Source of the DNA: an uncultured Flavobacteriales bacterium
Lineage (GTDB): Bacteria; Bacteroidota; Bacteroidia; Flavobacteriales; Crocinitomicaceae
Length of the DNA stretch: 64,000 nt
Reading direction: 5' to 3'
Assembly (NCBI GenBank): GCA_946480815.1
Contig: CAMLLB010000001.1
Location: 1-64,000, forward strand
Under the pieces are notes generated by a model. The model worked only from the letters and a program-made list of their open reading frames with translations. It ran no database searches and was not told where the DNA came from. Shown here one piece after another: positions 1-10,100 of this stretch. Position numbers and translations under genes: made by a program. Numbering within the stretch: position 1 is the stretch's first letter; each line of letters begins with the position of its first letter.

Positions 1-227
1 TGTGATTCGCAGGTATGGCGTTGAATGGTTGCCTGCTTCACTTGTAAAAGCTGTATCTTAGCCTTAGGTGTATAACATACAAGCGAAGCAAGCAACACAT
101 CCGAAACACCAATACAGGAAGAAAGTTTCATTGCAGCCAATCCACAGGTCATGCTTTCGGCCAAAACAAGTGTCAGGCCGTCAGTCTGCATTCGTTGAAC
201 AAGCGCATTTGCCTTCTTCTGTATCAT
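1..227 (-). CDS. CinA C-terminal-domain family protein, 3' end cut by the window edge
   Basis: The frame is open from an ATG at 227 to the window edge (about 75 residues seen). The ATG is the only possible start near here because an in-frame TGA lies directly upstream. Residues 18-45 (LTLVLAES, then TCGLAAMKLSS, then GVSDVLLAS) and the later YTPKAK match the pattern of the CinA C-terminal nicotinamide-nucleotide amidase domain, which normally reads AESCTGG where this one reads AESMTCG. The signature is therefore altered and activity is uncertain. It starts 4 bases after the stop of the glycosyltransferase gene and is probably co-transcribed with it. The family removes the amide from NMN in pyridine nucleotide salvage; whether this copy does so cannot be told from the visible part. 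Confidence 0.68.
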   Translation of the reverse strand, partial: MIQKKANALVQRMQTDGLTLVLAESMTCGLAAMKLSSCIGVSDVLLASLVCYTPKAKIQLLQVKQATIQRHTCES

Positions 228-231
228 TCAT

Positions 232-2574
232 TCAAACGTTTTCAGTTGATACAATATGCAATTTCTTTGGCCGGGCATTTTTGGCCTTGCGTTGTTTTCC
301 AATGGTCATTCTGGCAATGAGGTAACTGATCGTTGATTCCGCTCCCTGGTTTAAATTGATATGATTTCGTTCGAGTCCGTCGTAACATCCGCCTGTTCCG
401 GGATTGTAAATAATCCGTGACAGGTGATTGTTTCCTAGGAACCAGCTGAATGCCAGCTCTGATTTTTGAAGGTAGGTGTCAAGACCAAATACCTCATAAA
501 AATGATCAAGAGCCAGGATTGTATATGCAACGTCGATTGGCTGTTCTCCAAACTCGTCCGGTTTATGCCCTTTATGCAGCCAGCTTTTATTGGAGATCAA
601 TTTAATTCCTGTTTTGCTGAATGTAATGGACAGGAGAAAGTCAAAAGATTTCCGGGCCACAACTTTGTAAAACTTGTCTCCTGTTTCTTTCCAGGCGCAC
701 AATAAAGCTTCCGGCAAAACGCTGTTTGCATAAGTCAGATAGCTCTCAAACCACGGCCAATTCTCCTCCGATTCGTGGCGATAGATCTCTATCAACCGGT
801 CCGCCAATAATTTAATATATGAAGTAATGATCGGATCTCCATCTTTCAGGTTGCTGAAATACAATCCTTTAATGGTAAAAGCGATGGAACGGGGAGAGTG
901 CATTTCTTCTATCGTACTTAAAGCTTTCCGGAGCATAGACTTGGCTTGCATTCCAAATGTCTCCGGGAAGATGTGTTCCTTCGAAATTAAATAACCCAGG
1001 GCCCAAATGGCACGTCCGTTTGAGTCCGAAAGATTGGCTTCAAAATTTTGATTGGAGAACAATTGGTCCTGGTCTACATAATTGAGAAAATGACCAGCGG
1101 GCTGCTGGCAAAAAGCAATGAATTTCAAGTACGTTTGAATGGCAACCAGACTGGCCCCGTCAAGAGTCGCTTCGTAATACATGCAGCGGGCGATCATAGC
1201 CCGGGCATTATCATCCAGTGTATATCCCGAATCCAGATCGGGTTGATTGATCTTCGAAAACTGGATCATTCCGAAACGATCGGTTAATTTGCTGAAATGC
1301 GCGAGGTTGATCTCCGGTAACGCATATTGCAGTTCTATTTTTCCGGAGGTCAGTTTTTGGAACAGCCTTGCATGTGCAATTGAAGAGTTTTCCCAGGCTG
1401 TCGGAGCAATGCGCTCTAATCCGTTGGAAGTAAACCGTTCTTGTAATGTTTCATCTTCCAGCACCCGTTCAATTGCCTGTGCCAGTTGTTCAGGATTACT
1501 GAAATCAACGATGATCCCGGTCTCATTATCCAGGAATTCTTTTGCATGTGGGATAGGAGTAGAGATAATCGGGCATCCGCAACTCATTGCATAAGAGAAT
1601 GTCCCGCTTACACTTTGGTTCGGGTCTTTGGATGTGAAAAGGTAAATATCTGTCAACTGTAAGTATTCCAACAATTCTTTCAGGGACAGGTACTTGTTTA
1701 CAAAAAGCACGTGATTTTCAAGTTTTAAATTTTTGACTTTCGCCTTCAATAAATCACGATAAGCTTCTCCTTCGGTGTCAATAACACCAGGATGTGTTTT
1801 TCCAATAATCAGGAAGATAATTCCCGGATCCTGGCTGACAATTTGAGGAAGTGCGTCCAAAGTTGTTTCAATTCCTTTCCCCGGACCCAATAAACCGAAA
1901 GTGGAAAGTACCTTTTTTCGTTTCAAACCGAATTTTTGCTTTAGCTGCTCCTTGTCCAGATGAGGAACGAGATGAGTTCCGTGTGGAATGACCTCGATTT
2001 TCTTTGGCGGGATTGCGTAAGTGTGTTTTAAAATATCCGCAGCATGGTTGGTCATAACAATAATTGAATCCGAGAATAAACCGATGTTCCGTACATGTGC
2101 TTTTCGTTTCCCGCTCGGATTTGGAAGCACGGTATGAAATACGGTAACAACCGGCTTGTCAAGTGCCTGGATGAATTTCAGAAAGGTATTCTCTTCATCG
2201 ATTCGGAAAAGCCCGAACTCATGTTGAATAAGTATTAAACTGATGCGGTGATTATTGTTGATCTTATTGGCAAGTGCTGCATATTCGACCGGTATATCCG
2301 TTTGAAGGGTATAAGCAACTTCTTTCGGGTATTGATGATCAACAAACCCGGTTTCAAGTGCACAGACCTGCAGTTCAAATGAATGATCGAACTGGTGGTT
2401 CAAAGCACTCAGTAAATCCTGGGAATAGGTTGCAATTCCACATTCTCTGGGCGGATATGAAGAGATTAGCAGAACAACCGGAACTTCCAGTTTTGAAAGC
2501 TTGAAATCAGTTTCGGGAAAATGATTCAGGAACAGGGGTTGAGCAAATCGATTGGTGTTAATTGGATGCTTCAT
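232..2574 (-). CDS. GT4 glycosyltransferase fused to a C-terminal alpha/alpha helical domain
   Basis: The 780-residue protein has two parts. Residues about 30-410 form a GT-B glycosyltransferase of family 4: the N-terminal loop PPRECGIATY (41-50), an HGTH segment near 197, FGLLGPGKGIETTLDAL near 228 and the donor-side segment SGTFSYAMSCGCPIIST near 330. Residues about 430-770 are a helical repeat region with motifs such as YTLDDNARA, SNGRAIWALG and NLNQGAEST, resembling an alpha/alpha six-hairpin toroid seen in many carbohydrate enzymes. The start overlaps the end of the GH130 gene by 17 bases, so the two are translationally linked. Known family function is transfer of a sugar from a nucleotide donor; pairing with GH130 suggests mannoside chemistry (inference). 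No signal peptide or membrane segment is seen. Confidence 0.85.
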   Translation of the reverse strand: MKHPINTNRFAQPLFLNHFPETDFKLSKLEVPVVLLISSYPPRECGIATYSQDLLSALNHQFDHSFELQVCALETGFVDHQYPKEVAYTLQTDIPVEYAALANKINNNHRISLILIQHEFGLFRIDEENTFLKFIQALDKPVVTVFHTVLPNPSGKRKAHVRNIGLFSDSIIVMTNHAADILKHTYAIPPKKIEVIPHGTHLVPHLDKEQLKQKFGLKRKKVLSTFGLLGPGKGIETTLDALPQIVSQDPGIIFLIIGKTHPGVIDTEGEAYRDLLKAKVKNLKLENHVLFVNKYLSLKELLEYLQLTDIYLFTSKDPNQSVSGTFSYAMSCGCPIISTPIPHAKEFLDNETGIIVDFSNPEQLAQAIERVLEDETLQERFTSNGLERIAPTAWENSSIAHARLFQKLTSGKIELQYALPEINLAHFSKLTDRFGMIQFSKINQPDLDSGYTLDDNARAMIARCMYYEATLDGASLVAIQTYLKFIAFCQQPAGHFLNYVDQDQLFSNQNFEANLSDSNGRAIWALGYLISKEHIFPETFGMQAKSMLRKALSTIEEMHSPRSIAFTIKGLYFSNLKDGDPIITSYIKLLADRLIEIYRHESEENWPWFESYLTYANSVLPEALLCAWKETGDKFYKVVARKSFDFLLSITFSKTGIKLISNKSWLHKGHKPDEFGEQPIDVAYTILALDHFYEVFGLDTYLQKSELAFSWFLGNNHLSRIIYNPGTGGCYDGLERNHINLNQGAESTISYLIARMTIGKQRKAKNARPKKLHIVSTENV

Positions 2575-3607
2575 CTTTAATCGTATTAAGTTTGAGTTCT
2601 GAAATGAGTTCTGTTAAACTCAGGGATGCATAAGCGATCTGTCTGTCAGATGCGCCGTAATAGATGTATAGTATATCGCCGAATAAAGCTGTTCCGCAGG
2701 GGAAACATACATTATCGACTTCCCCATGTAATTCCCAATCGGTTTCGGGTTCGAACAAGGGGTATGGTAAACGTGCAATTTCTTTTGCCGGATTGTGAAA
2801 ATCCAGTAAGGAAGCACAGGCAGAATAAATATTTCCTTCCGCTGTGCACTTCACTCCGTGATAAATCAGGAGCCAGCCGGATTCTGTTTCAATAGGAGGA
2901 GCTCCCGAACCGATGTAACTGATTTCGTGCTCATACCGTGGAAACAGGATTGTATGTTCTTTCAGCCGTGAAACATAATCCTCCCAAAATGCAGGAGTGA
3001 GATCACTCAGTTCATCAATCGCGACTAACTGAATGTCCGGTTTTATCCGGTGAAGAAAGTGTAATTTCCCGTTAATCCGTTCCGGGAAGAAAAGCACATC
3101 CTTATCCCAAACCAGGTTATTCCGGTTCATTTCAGGTATAAAAGGAACTGAGTTGCAATAACCGAGGTAGCGGTCTTCCATGTCCCAGCCACCTTTGGTC
3201 AATGTTTCAAATTCGGTATAAGAGAACCTTGGTACGATCAATCCCTGCTTTTCAAATGTTTTCAGATCACGGGAAGTTGCCAGGGCTCCCAATGCATTCA
3301 CTCCGTCGTAAGCAGTGTAGGTCAAATAATAGAGTTCACCGATGCGACAAATGCGTGGATCTTCTACTCCCAGCGATTCGTAATCAAATTCAGGCCAAAT
3401 AAGCGGTTCCGTATTTCTTTGGATAACCTGGTGCGGACCATCCATTTTGCAATAACCGATCGTAGAATGGTTCCCGATCTTTACAGCACGGTAAAAAAGG
3501 TGTACGGTGTTTCCTTCACGGATAGCACCGGGATTGAGCACACCATGACTTTCAAAGTCAAGCGCAGTACGCTCCAATAGTATACCTTCTTTTGTGACCT
3601 GAATCAT
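2558..3607 (-). CDS. GH130 family glycoside phosphorylase/hydrolase
   Basis: The 349-residue protein has the five-bladed propeller pattern of GH130: NPGAIREGNTVHLFYRAV near the N-terminus, then the family hallmark GVEDPRICRIG (80-90, with Asp83 as the expected catalytic acid) followed by YYLTYTAYDG, and later SYIGSGAPPIETESGWLLIYHG. GH130 enzymes act on beta-mannosides, many by phosphorolysis to mannose 1-phosphate. I chose the ATG at 3607; a TTG 15 bases further upstream is less likely. The gene is first in a minus-strand operon with the GT4 gene (17-base overlap) and the CinA-like gene. No signal peptide is seen, so a cytoplasmic enzyme is expected. The substrate cannot be fixed from sequence. 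Confidence 0.88.
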   Translation of the reverse strand: MIQVTKEGILLERTALDFESHGVLNPGAIREGNTVHLFYRAVKIGNHSTIGYCKMDGPHQVIQRNTEPLIWPEFDYESLGVEDPRICRIGELYYLTYTAYDGVNALGALATSRDLKTFEKQGLIVPRFSYTEFETLTKGGWDMEDRYLGYCNSVPFIPEMNRNNLVWDKDVLFFPERINGKLHFLHRIKPDIQLVAIDELSDLTPAFWEDYVSRLKEHTILFPRYEHEISYIGSGAPPIETESGWLLIYHGVKCTAEGNIYSACASLLDFHNPAKEIARLPYPLFEPETDWELHGEVDNVCFPCGTALFGDILYIYYGASDRQIAYASLSLTELISELKLNTIKDEASN

Positions 3608-3822
3608 AGCTGTGATTCCCAAGGCGCTAAATCGCCCGGGGGATTGTAAAGATCAATGGTCAGGGCAGCAGTTTTGTTATAAAAAATCCGAAAGAAGTTA
3701 CATAATCATCACATTTTACAAATATTGGCATATGGAAAATTCCTGCAGCATATTTTGCTCATGGATTGTTTTTTGAATGTGAATGTTTATTTTAGACAAT
3801 ACTATTCACAAATTTCTAAAAC

Positions 3823-4863
3823 ATGTTTGCTTCAAATCATCCCCGGGTCAGAAATAAAAATACATCAGACAAAACTGGTGTTTTAAGGAAGAAAGTACAA
3901 GATAACCAGTTTACGGACAACCGTTCTGAGGCAGTTCAATTACGGAGGTTCCAGGAGTTGACTCCGAATAACCCGACTTCAAACCAGGTCACGCAATTGC
4001 AATCTGAAATTAAATATAATACAACTGCATTTGATTTGGAAGATGGCTCGAGTGAACTCGTCGGACAAAAGATGGAAGCAAGCCTGGAAAGTGCCGATGC
4101 ATTGAAAGGTTCCGGACCGGGAGATGGTGTTCAAAGCGGATTAATGGGGAAATTGAAACAAACAGGATTTAAACGGATGATCCGGGGACATTTACTGAAC
4201 GGACAGTGCGGCGGATTAGGAATTGCAACGAATTTATATCCGATTACTGCAAAGGCGAATTCCCTGCATAAAAATCACGTGGAAAACCACATTAAGGATT
4301 ACATCAAAAAAGGGAATGATGTGAATTATACCGTAGAAGTAGTGAATGCACAACACAAAATTTCTGCACCGGGTGCGACATTTAAATGTACTGCAACTCA
4401 TCCGACAACCGGTAAAGTTTTACTCGATGAACAGGTTGCTTCCGACCCGAAGAAGACTGCAAAAAGCTCCAAGTTTTTTCCGGAAGGGGGGATAGCAAAT
4501 AAGACTCCCAGTTTGTCTTTTCCCAATAGTAAGGTAAAGTCAGGATGGGGAGAACAAGGTAAAGGTCCTAATAATTCAACGAGTATAAGTCGTATTTCTT
4601 CAGTCAGCTATAATGGAAGTAAACAAGAAGTAGACCTGAATAAATCTTCAGGATTCACAAATGGCTTCTCTTTTTTTGATGGTAAAATTGACAGGAGAGA
4701 ATATGCTTCAGATTTGATAGATCTGTTTGAAGATACACTCACGGATACAGAATCCCAGGAACATTTTGGTGTTAAGATCGATGAATTGGAAGACCATGCT
4801 GATGGGCTGGATGATAGTGGCCTGGAAGAAATGATCTCTCAGCTCGAATTGATGCTGAATTGA
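3823..4863 (+). CDS. Orphan nuclease-like protein with an eCIS-cargo-like N-terminus
   Basis: A 346-residue protein that I do not recognise as a named family. Residues 30-60 (FTDNRSEAVQLRRFQEL, then NQVTQLQ) resemble the DNRPEAVAQRKLQE-type leader that I recall at the start of many proteins linked to extracellular contractile injection systems in Bacteroidota. Residues 118-152 read RMIRGHLLN, GGLG, NLYPITAKAN and HKNHVENH, which fits the RGH...N core of DNA/RNA non-specific (beta-beta-alpha metal) nucleases of the type that read GHLI...GGSG...NLVPM. His123 and Asn137 would be the key residues. The tail (about 300-346) is strongly acidic. There is no signal peptide. No injection-system genes or immunity gene are nearby, so it may be a stand-alone cargo. 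Function is inferred, not shown. Confidence 0.5.
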   Translation: MFASNHPRVRNKNTSDKTGVLRKKVQDNQFTDNRSEAVQLRRFQELTPNNPTSNQVTQLQSEIKYNTTAFDLEDGSSELVGQKMEASLESADALKGSGPGDGVQSGLMGKLKQTGFKRMIRGHLLNGQCGGLGIATNLYPITAKANSLHKNHVENHIKDYIKKGNDVNYTVEVVNAQHKISAPGATFKCTATHPTTGKVLLDEQVASDPKKTAKSSKFFPEGGIANKTPSLSFPNSKVKSGWGEQGKGPNNSTSISRISSVSYNGSKQEVDLNKSSGFTNGFSFFDGKIDRREYASDLIDLFEDTLTDTESQEHFGVKIDELEDHADGLDDSGLEEMISQLELMLN

Positions 4864-4950
4864 TCTTGTAAACAGAAGGCAAAGCTGCAAACGGACTAGC
4901 CAACCTATTTACTGATTTCATCGTTAGGAATAAAACCAGCCGAATTTTTG

Positions 4951-4958
4951 TAAGTTTG
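4951..4958 (+). promoter_or_regulatory. Candidate -7 box TAAGTTTG
   Basis: It matches the Bacteroidota -7 consensus TAnnTTTG and lies 43 bases before the T9SS-exported protein gene. No clear -33 TTTG is seen at the expected spacing, so support is limited. Confidence 0.35.
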
Positions 4959-5001
4959 AGAAACAAACCGGAAAGTTCAGGCGGTTTAATCATTATTCAA
5001 A

Positions 5002-6468
5002 ATGAAGACTATGAAGAAATTAGTACTTGGAATCATTACAATCTGCAGTTTTACCATCATTTCATCAGCACAAAGTGCTAATTGGGATGCTCCCGTTACT
5101 GTTGCTTTGGGAACAACTTACAGCAACGTTTATCCACGAATTACATTGACTTCCGGAGATAACCCACTCGTAATTTGGGGAAATGGTGGACCGGATAAAA
5201 TCTACGCTTCACATTGGGACGGGGTAGGATTTACGGCTCCATTGACTATTAATCCAATAGGGACTGTTCCGTATCTTGCAACCTGGACAGGAGCTGAAAT
5301 TACTTCATCAGGAGACACGGTTTTTGTAGTATTCAGTACAGATCCGAATGCGGCAATGGATCCTCATGTTTATACCGTTCGCTCTCTGGATGGCGGAGTG
5401 ACATTCCAGGATACGGTGCGCGTAGACCAGATCGGCACGGATGTTCCGCGTTTTCCTTCAATTGCTGTTGGTCTAAATGGAAATCCGGTGGTGAATTTTA
5501 TGCGTTTCAATGCTGCTTTAGAAGATCCGGAGTACTCGATTTCACGTTCTGTAAACGGTGGAACGAGTTATTTGACCCCGTTAAATCCAACCACTGCGGC
5601 TCCGGGCTTTGTGTGTGATTGTTGCCCGGCATCGATTGCAGCTTCCGGGGATCGCCAGGTATTGCTCTTCCGCAACGACGATAATAACATCCGTGAAATG
5701 TGGGGATGTTATTCCACCGATGGAAGTGCCAGTTTTACTGCAACGGCCGAAGTAGATCAAACAAACTGGAGCGTGAGTTCCTGTCCTTCAAGCGGTCCTT
5801 CGGGAGTTATTATGGGGGATTCATTGGTAACGACCTGGATGAGTGCCGGAGATGTATTTATCAGTTCAACGAATCTGACAAACCAGCAAATTGGTGTTCA
5901 CCGTCAATTATTCCCGATAGGTTTGGGGGTTCACAATTTTCCGGTTATTGCAGGAAAAGGAGATACCCTGGCAGTTGTTTGGCAAGGATCGAATGGGGGA
6001 GCAACAGACATTTTCTTTACGTACTCCGTTACCGGAACGGCAGGATTGGGTGTAAATATTGATACCCTGACAGCAGGAACAACCGGATCACAAACGCGTC
6101 CGGATATTCAATTCTCAAATGGTAAATTCCACATTGTTTACAGTGATAATGTGGGGAGTAACGTGAAGTACCTGCAAGGAACAATTGATCCCGCAACACT
6201 CGCAGTAAATGAAGTAAACGCTCATTCTGAAATCGAACTGTTTACTTCACAGGCTGATGGAAAAACATCGATCCGGGTTCGTTCGGAATTGGAAACGGAA
6301 GCAAGCATTCAATTGATCAATTCTTCAGGACAACAGGTATCAATTACTAAGCAGCAAATCACAAAAGGAGTCTCTGCTGTTACCATTCCTGAAGTTCAAA
6401 AAGGGATCTACTATGTGATTCTGGAAACAAAGGCAGGAAAAGTGTACAAGCAAAAAGTGATTTTGTAA
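5002..6468 (+). CDS. Secreted sialidase-fold (BNR-like) protein with T9SS sorting domain
   Basis: The 488-residue protein starts with a signal peptide (KKLVLGIITICSFTIISSAQS). Residues about 25-390 show repeated beta-propeller-like segments (PRITLTSGDNPLVIWG, YTVRSLDGGVTFQDTVRV, PSIAVGLNGNPVVNFM, YSISRSVNGGTSY) typical of sialidase-fold proteins. A CDCCP motif near 210 is also found in some Bacteroidota exo-alpha-sialidase-like proteins. The last 80 residues (from about LFTSQADGK to KGIYYVILETKAGKVYKQKVIL) are a type A C-terminal sorting domain for type IX secretion, so it is expected to be exported and cleaved or anchored at the cell surface. No Asp-box set complete enough to claim sialidase activity is seen, so the enzymatic role is open. 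Confidence 0.82.
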   Translation: MKTMKKLVLGIITICSFTIISSAQSANWDAPVTVALGTTYSNVYPRITLTSGDNPLVIWGNGGPDKIYASHWDGVGFTAPLTINPIGTVPYLATWTGAEITSSGDTVFVVFSTDPNAAMDPHVYTVRSLDGGVTFQDTVRVDQIGTDVPRFPSIAVGLNGNPVVNFMRFNAALEDPEYSISRSVNGGTSYLTPLNPTTAAPGFVCDCCPASIAASGDRQVLLFRNDDNNIREMWGCYSTDGSASFTATAEVDQTNWSVSSCPSSGPSGVIMGDSLVTTWMSAGDVFISSTNLTNQQIGVHRQLFPIGLGVHNFPVIAGKGDTLAVVWQGSNGGATDIFFTYSVTGTAGLGVNIDTLTAGTTGSQTRPDIQFSNGKFHIVYSDNVGSNVKYLQGTIDPATLAVNEVNAHSEIELFTSQADGKTSIRVRSELETEASIQLINSSGQQVSITKQQITKGVSAVTIPEVQKGIYYVILETKAGKVYKQKVIL

Positions 6469-6497
6469 AGTTTTTACCACAAATGCGCAAATAATTT

Positions 6498-6526
6498 GAA
6501 GCGCCTACCGGTCGCTTCTTTAGTTT
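6498..6526 (+). terminator. Rho-independent terminator after the T9SS protein
   Basis: Six-base stem GAAGCG / CGCTTC (6498-6503 with 6513-6518) followed by a T-rich tract. It lies 30 bases past the stop at 6468. Confidence 0.55.
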
Positions 6527-6588
6527 TTCGTTAAAAGAAACGCATAATCGATTGAAAACAAATGATCTTTTTCCTTATATTAAGGTAA

Positions 6589-6972
6589 ATGGAAGATTAT
6601 TTATTAAAAGATGAGTGCTACCAAATAATTGGCTGTTGCATGGAAGTTCACAATCATTTGGGTTCGGGTTTTTCGGAAATTGTTTACAAAGATGCTTTAG
6701 AATATGAATTAAAACAAAATCATATTCCGTTTGCAAGAGAAGTGAGATATCAAGTCAAATATAAAGATATTGTTTTACCACATCAGTTCTTTGCAGATTT
6801 TGTAGTGTTTGATTCCATTATTCTTGAAGCAAAAGCGGTGTCTGAGATAAACAATATTCACTATGACCAAACACTCAATTATCTAGTTGTTTCAGGTATG
6901 GAAGTTGGATTGGTAGTTAATTTTAAACAACCAAAACTACAATACAAAAGGCTGATTTTAACCGAAAAGTAA
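6589..6972 (+). CDS. GxxExxY family protein
   Basis: The 127-residue protein carries the name motif GFSEIVY (GxxExxY, about 24-30) and the downstream core DFVVFDSIILEAKAV (about 73-87). The latter gives the D...ExK spacing of the PD-(D/E)XK nuclease fold, to which I believe this uncharacterised family is related. It is full length for the family, has no signal peptide, and stands alone between two terminators. Its codon use looks more AT-rich than that of the flanking genes, and members of this family are scattered among genomes, so it may be mobile. The biochemical role is unknown. Confidence 0.88.
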   Translation: MEDYLLKDECYQIIGCCMEVHNHLGSGFSEIVYKDALEYELKQNHIPFAREVRYQVKYKDIVLPHQFFADFVVFDSIILEAKAVSEINNIHYDQTLNYLVVSGMEVGLVVNFKQPKLQYKRLILTEK

Positions 6973-7000
6973 GCTTCTTTAATCCCATTTTGTATAGCAT

Positions 7001-7026
7001 AGGCTGTCCGGTAGGCAGCCTTTTAT
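7001..7026 (+). terminator. Terminator after the GxxExxY gene
   Basis: Stem AGGCTG / CAGCCT with a 9-base loop, followed by TTTATTT. It lies 28 bases past the stop codon. Confidence 0.65.
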
Positions 7027-7053
7027 TTGTGCATTTGTGGTAAAACCTGTAGT

Positions 7054-7087
7054 AACAAAAAACGCCCCGACGATAAATGTCGGGGCG
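7054..7087 (-). terminator. Strong terminator of the RND efflux operon
   Basis: Perfect 9-base stem CGCCCCGAC / GTCGGGGCG (7063-7071 with 7079-7087) with a 7-base loop. On the minus strand it is followed by TTTTTTGTT. It lies just past the end of the RND permease gene. Confidence 0.87.
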
Positions 7088-7105
7088 CTCCTTTGGTTAT
7101 TGGTG

Positions 7106-10100
7106 TTAATTATGATCGTACTCGTGCCCTAGTGCGACCACATCAACTTCTTTAAGTAATGCTTTTGCTTTTTTGTTTGAAATCTGACGACGGAAAATAT
7201 CAAAGATCAGGTAAACGCATGGTACAACTACCAGTGTAAGAAGCATAGAACTGGTCAAACCACCGACTAATACCCACGCCAACCCTGCTTTCCATTCAGC
7301 TCCCGCACCTGTAGCAAATGCGATTGGCAACATACCAAACACCATGGCAAGAGTCGTCATTAAGATTGGGCGTAAACGTGCTTGCCCTGCAATTATAAGT
7401 GCTTCAACTGTATTGAAACCCTGTGCTTTTTTCTGGTTTGCAAAGTCTACAATCAAAATCGCATTCTTCGCTACCAATCCGATCAGCATGATCATCCCCA
7501 GCATGGAGAATATATTCAAAGTATTCATAGATAAAGCCAGTGCAAGGAGTGCCCCTACAATTGCCAATGGAATGGAGAACAATACAACGAATGGGTAAAC
7601 AAAATTGTCATAGAGTGCTACCATGATAAGGTACACGAAGAGAATCGATGCCAGGATTGCCAGTAAGAGATTGGCAAAGGCTTCTGCCATGTTTTTTGCA
7701 TCACCTTCGAAACTGTAACTTGTACCCTGAGGTAGCTTTTGCTCTTCTACTTTTTTCGTGAATTCGTCTGTAACTTGTTGCGCAGACGAACCTAATACCT
7801 GAGAGTTCACAGTTATTGACGGCACACGGTTTTTGCGTTCAAGTTTAGAGGGACCACTTCCTTTCGAAATAGTGGCAAACTGGCTCAAAGCTATTTCTTC
7901 TCCACGATCATTAATAAAGTAAACCTCTTTCACATCTTCCGTATTACGGCGATCAAAATCGTCATAACTTACCAGAATGTCATAATCTTTACCTTTCTCA
8001 GTGTATTTCGCATTATCATCGCCATTGAATGACATTTGCAGTGTCGTTCCTACGGTACTCATATTTAATCCGAGATCGGCCATTTTCTGACGGTCAATGT
8101 TTACTACAACTTCAGGACTTCCTGTTTCAACCGAGAGTTTGATTTCAGCTGTACCTTTGATTGATTTCAGAATGTTCAATACACGTTCCGCTGCTACATA
8201 ATTTGAATCGAGATCGTTTCCTGATACAAGAATCTGGATCGGTGCATCATCAGCCCCACCTACGATACCGATTGTAGCGGAGTTGACTTTTACATCCGGC
8301 AACATTTTTTCGAGATCCTGCTTCATCAGCTGAGCCACAATACTTGCCGTTTGCGAACGTTTTTCCTTATCAACAAGTTTAACAGTTAACTGGGCCTTAT
8401 TATTAGAAGTACTGCTCATTCCCATGTTTCCGCTTCCTGTTCCGACATTCGTAAAAACATTTACTACCCGTTTATCGTGGAAAAGGTAATCTTCTACTTT
8501 TTGGGCAGTGGCATCTGTTTGTTTCAATGTTGCATCTTGCGGTAATTCAAGTGTAATGAGGAATTCTCCACGGTCGCCTTGTGCAACGAATTCACCTCCA
8601 ATATAACCGCCGCCAACGAGGCTGAAAGACAGGATTAGAATAAGAATTGTACCTGGGATAATATATCGTTTACGACGTAATGCACGAGTCAGTAAATGTC
8701 CATACCAGGTTGTAAGTCGTTTCAAAAGATTTTCGAACCCAATAACGATACGTCCTGTAAAGGTTTTATTCGTTAGTTTTTCCACTTTCGCCATACGGGA
8801 GGCAAGTAGCGGAGTCAATGTAAAGGACACGAATAGTGACATCAAAGTTGAAATAACGATCACCAAAGAGAACTGTGAAAGTAAGTTGGAGATCAACCCG
8901 CCGACCATTGTCAGCGGAAGGAATACCACTACGTCCACCAGGGTGATCCCCATGGCTGTGAAGCCGATTTCATTCCGGCCTTCCAGGGCTGCTTTTCTTC
9001 GCTCTTTCCCCATTTCAAGATGACGATAGATATTCTCCAATACAACAATCGAGTCATCGACCAAGATCCCTACAACGAGTGAAATTGCAAGCAAGGTCAT
9101 CAGGTTTAGTGTAAATCCAAGCAGATACATTGCGATGAAGACGGAGATCAACGATGCAGGAATGGAAATCATAATAATTAGAGAGTTACGCACACTGTGA
9201 AGGAACAACAACATCACCAATGCTACGATAAAGATCGCTAACCCAAGGTCATGTACCACGGCATCAGCTGCCGCTAAGGTAAATTCGGAGGAATCGGATG
9301 CAATTTCGAATGTTAGGTTTTTTTCTTTATATTGTTCTTCAAGACGCTTGATCTCTTCTTTCACAAGTTTACTCAATTCAACGGTATTCGCGTCTGTTTG
9401 TTTTTGGATCGAAAGTCCAAGGGAGTTTGTACCGTTAATCCGATTATAGGTTTGAATTTCGCTGGATGCATCACGTACACTTGCAACTTCATATAAGTGA
9501 ACCGGGGAACCTGTTTTCGGATCTGTTGTGATTACGAGATTTCGAAGTTCATCGATACTTTTATATTTTCCACGTAAACGAACGAGTGCCTGCTCATTAT
9601 CACTCTTGATTTTACCGGTAGGTAATTCCATGTTTGCCTGACGTACCCCGTTTGTAACTTGCAGGATGGAAATGCCATAGCTTTTGCAGGCTTCGCGGTC
9701 GACCTGAACTTCGATTTCACGCTCTTCACCGCCTATAAGATTTACTTGCGCTGTACCATTCAGTTTCGACAGTGTTGGTTTTATCTCATCTTTTACCAGC
9801 GAATAGAGTTCCGTTGGAGGCATATCTGCAGTTACACCAATGTTCATGATCGGGAACTCGTCAAACGAAAATTTTCCAAGCGAAGGAGAAAGTATTTCTT
9901 CTGGAAGTGTTGAGAGGATGGCATTGATTTTCCGCTGTGCTTCCTGAACAGCCTTATCAGCATCTGCGTCATTTTTTAACTGAAGAATGAGGATAGAAAC
10001 CCCTTCTGCCGAAGTGGATTGCATCTGATCCAGGTTTTCGACACTGGCAAGTGCATCTTCAAGCTTTTTCGTAACGGAGTTTTCTACTTCTGCAGGAGAA

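Noticed and set aside
68..325. Plus-strand open frame of 85 codons
   Set aside because: It is antisense to the partial CinA-like gene and to the end of the glycosyltransferase gene, both of which have clear family similarity; its own product looks random.
4708..4890. Small minus-strand frame that could be an immunity gene for the nuclease-like protein
   Set aside because: It is antisense to the acidic tail of the nuclease-like gene, has no separate promoter or coding signature, and is most likely a shadow.
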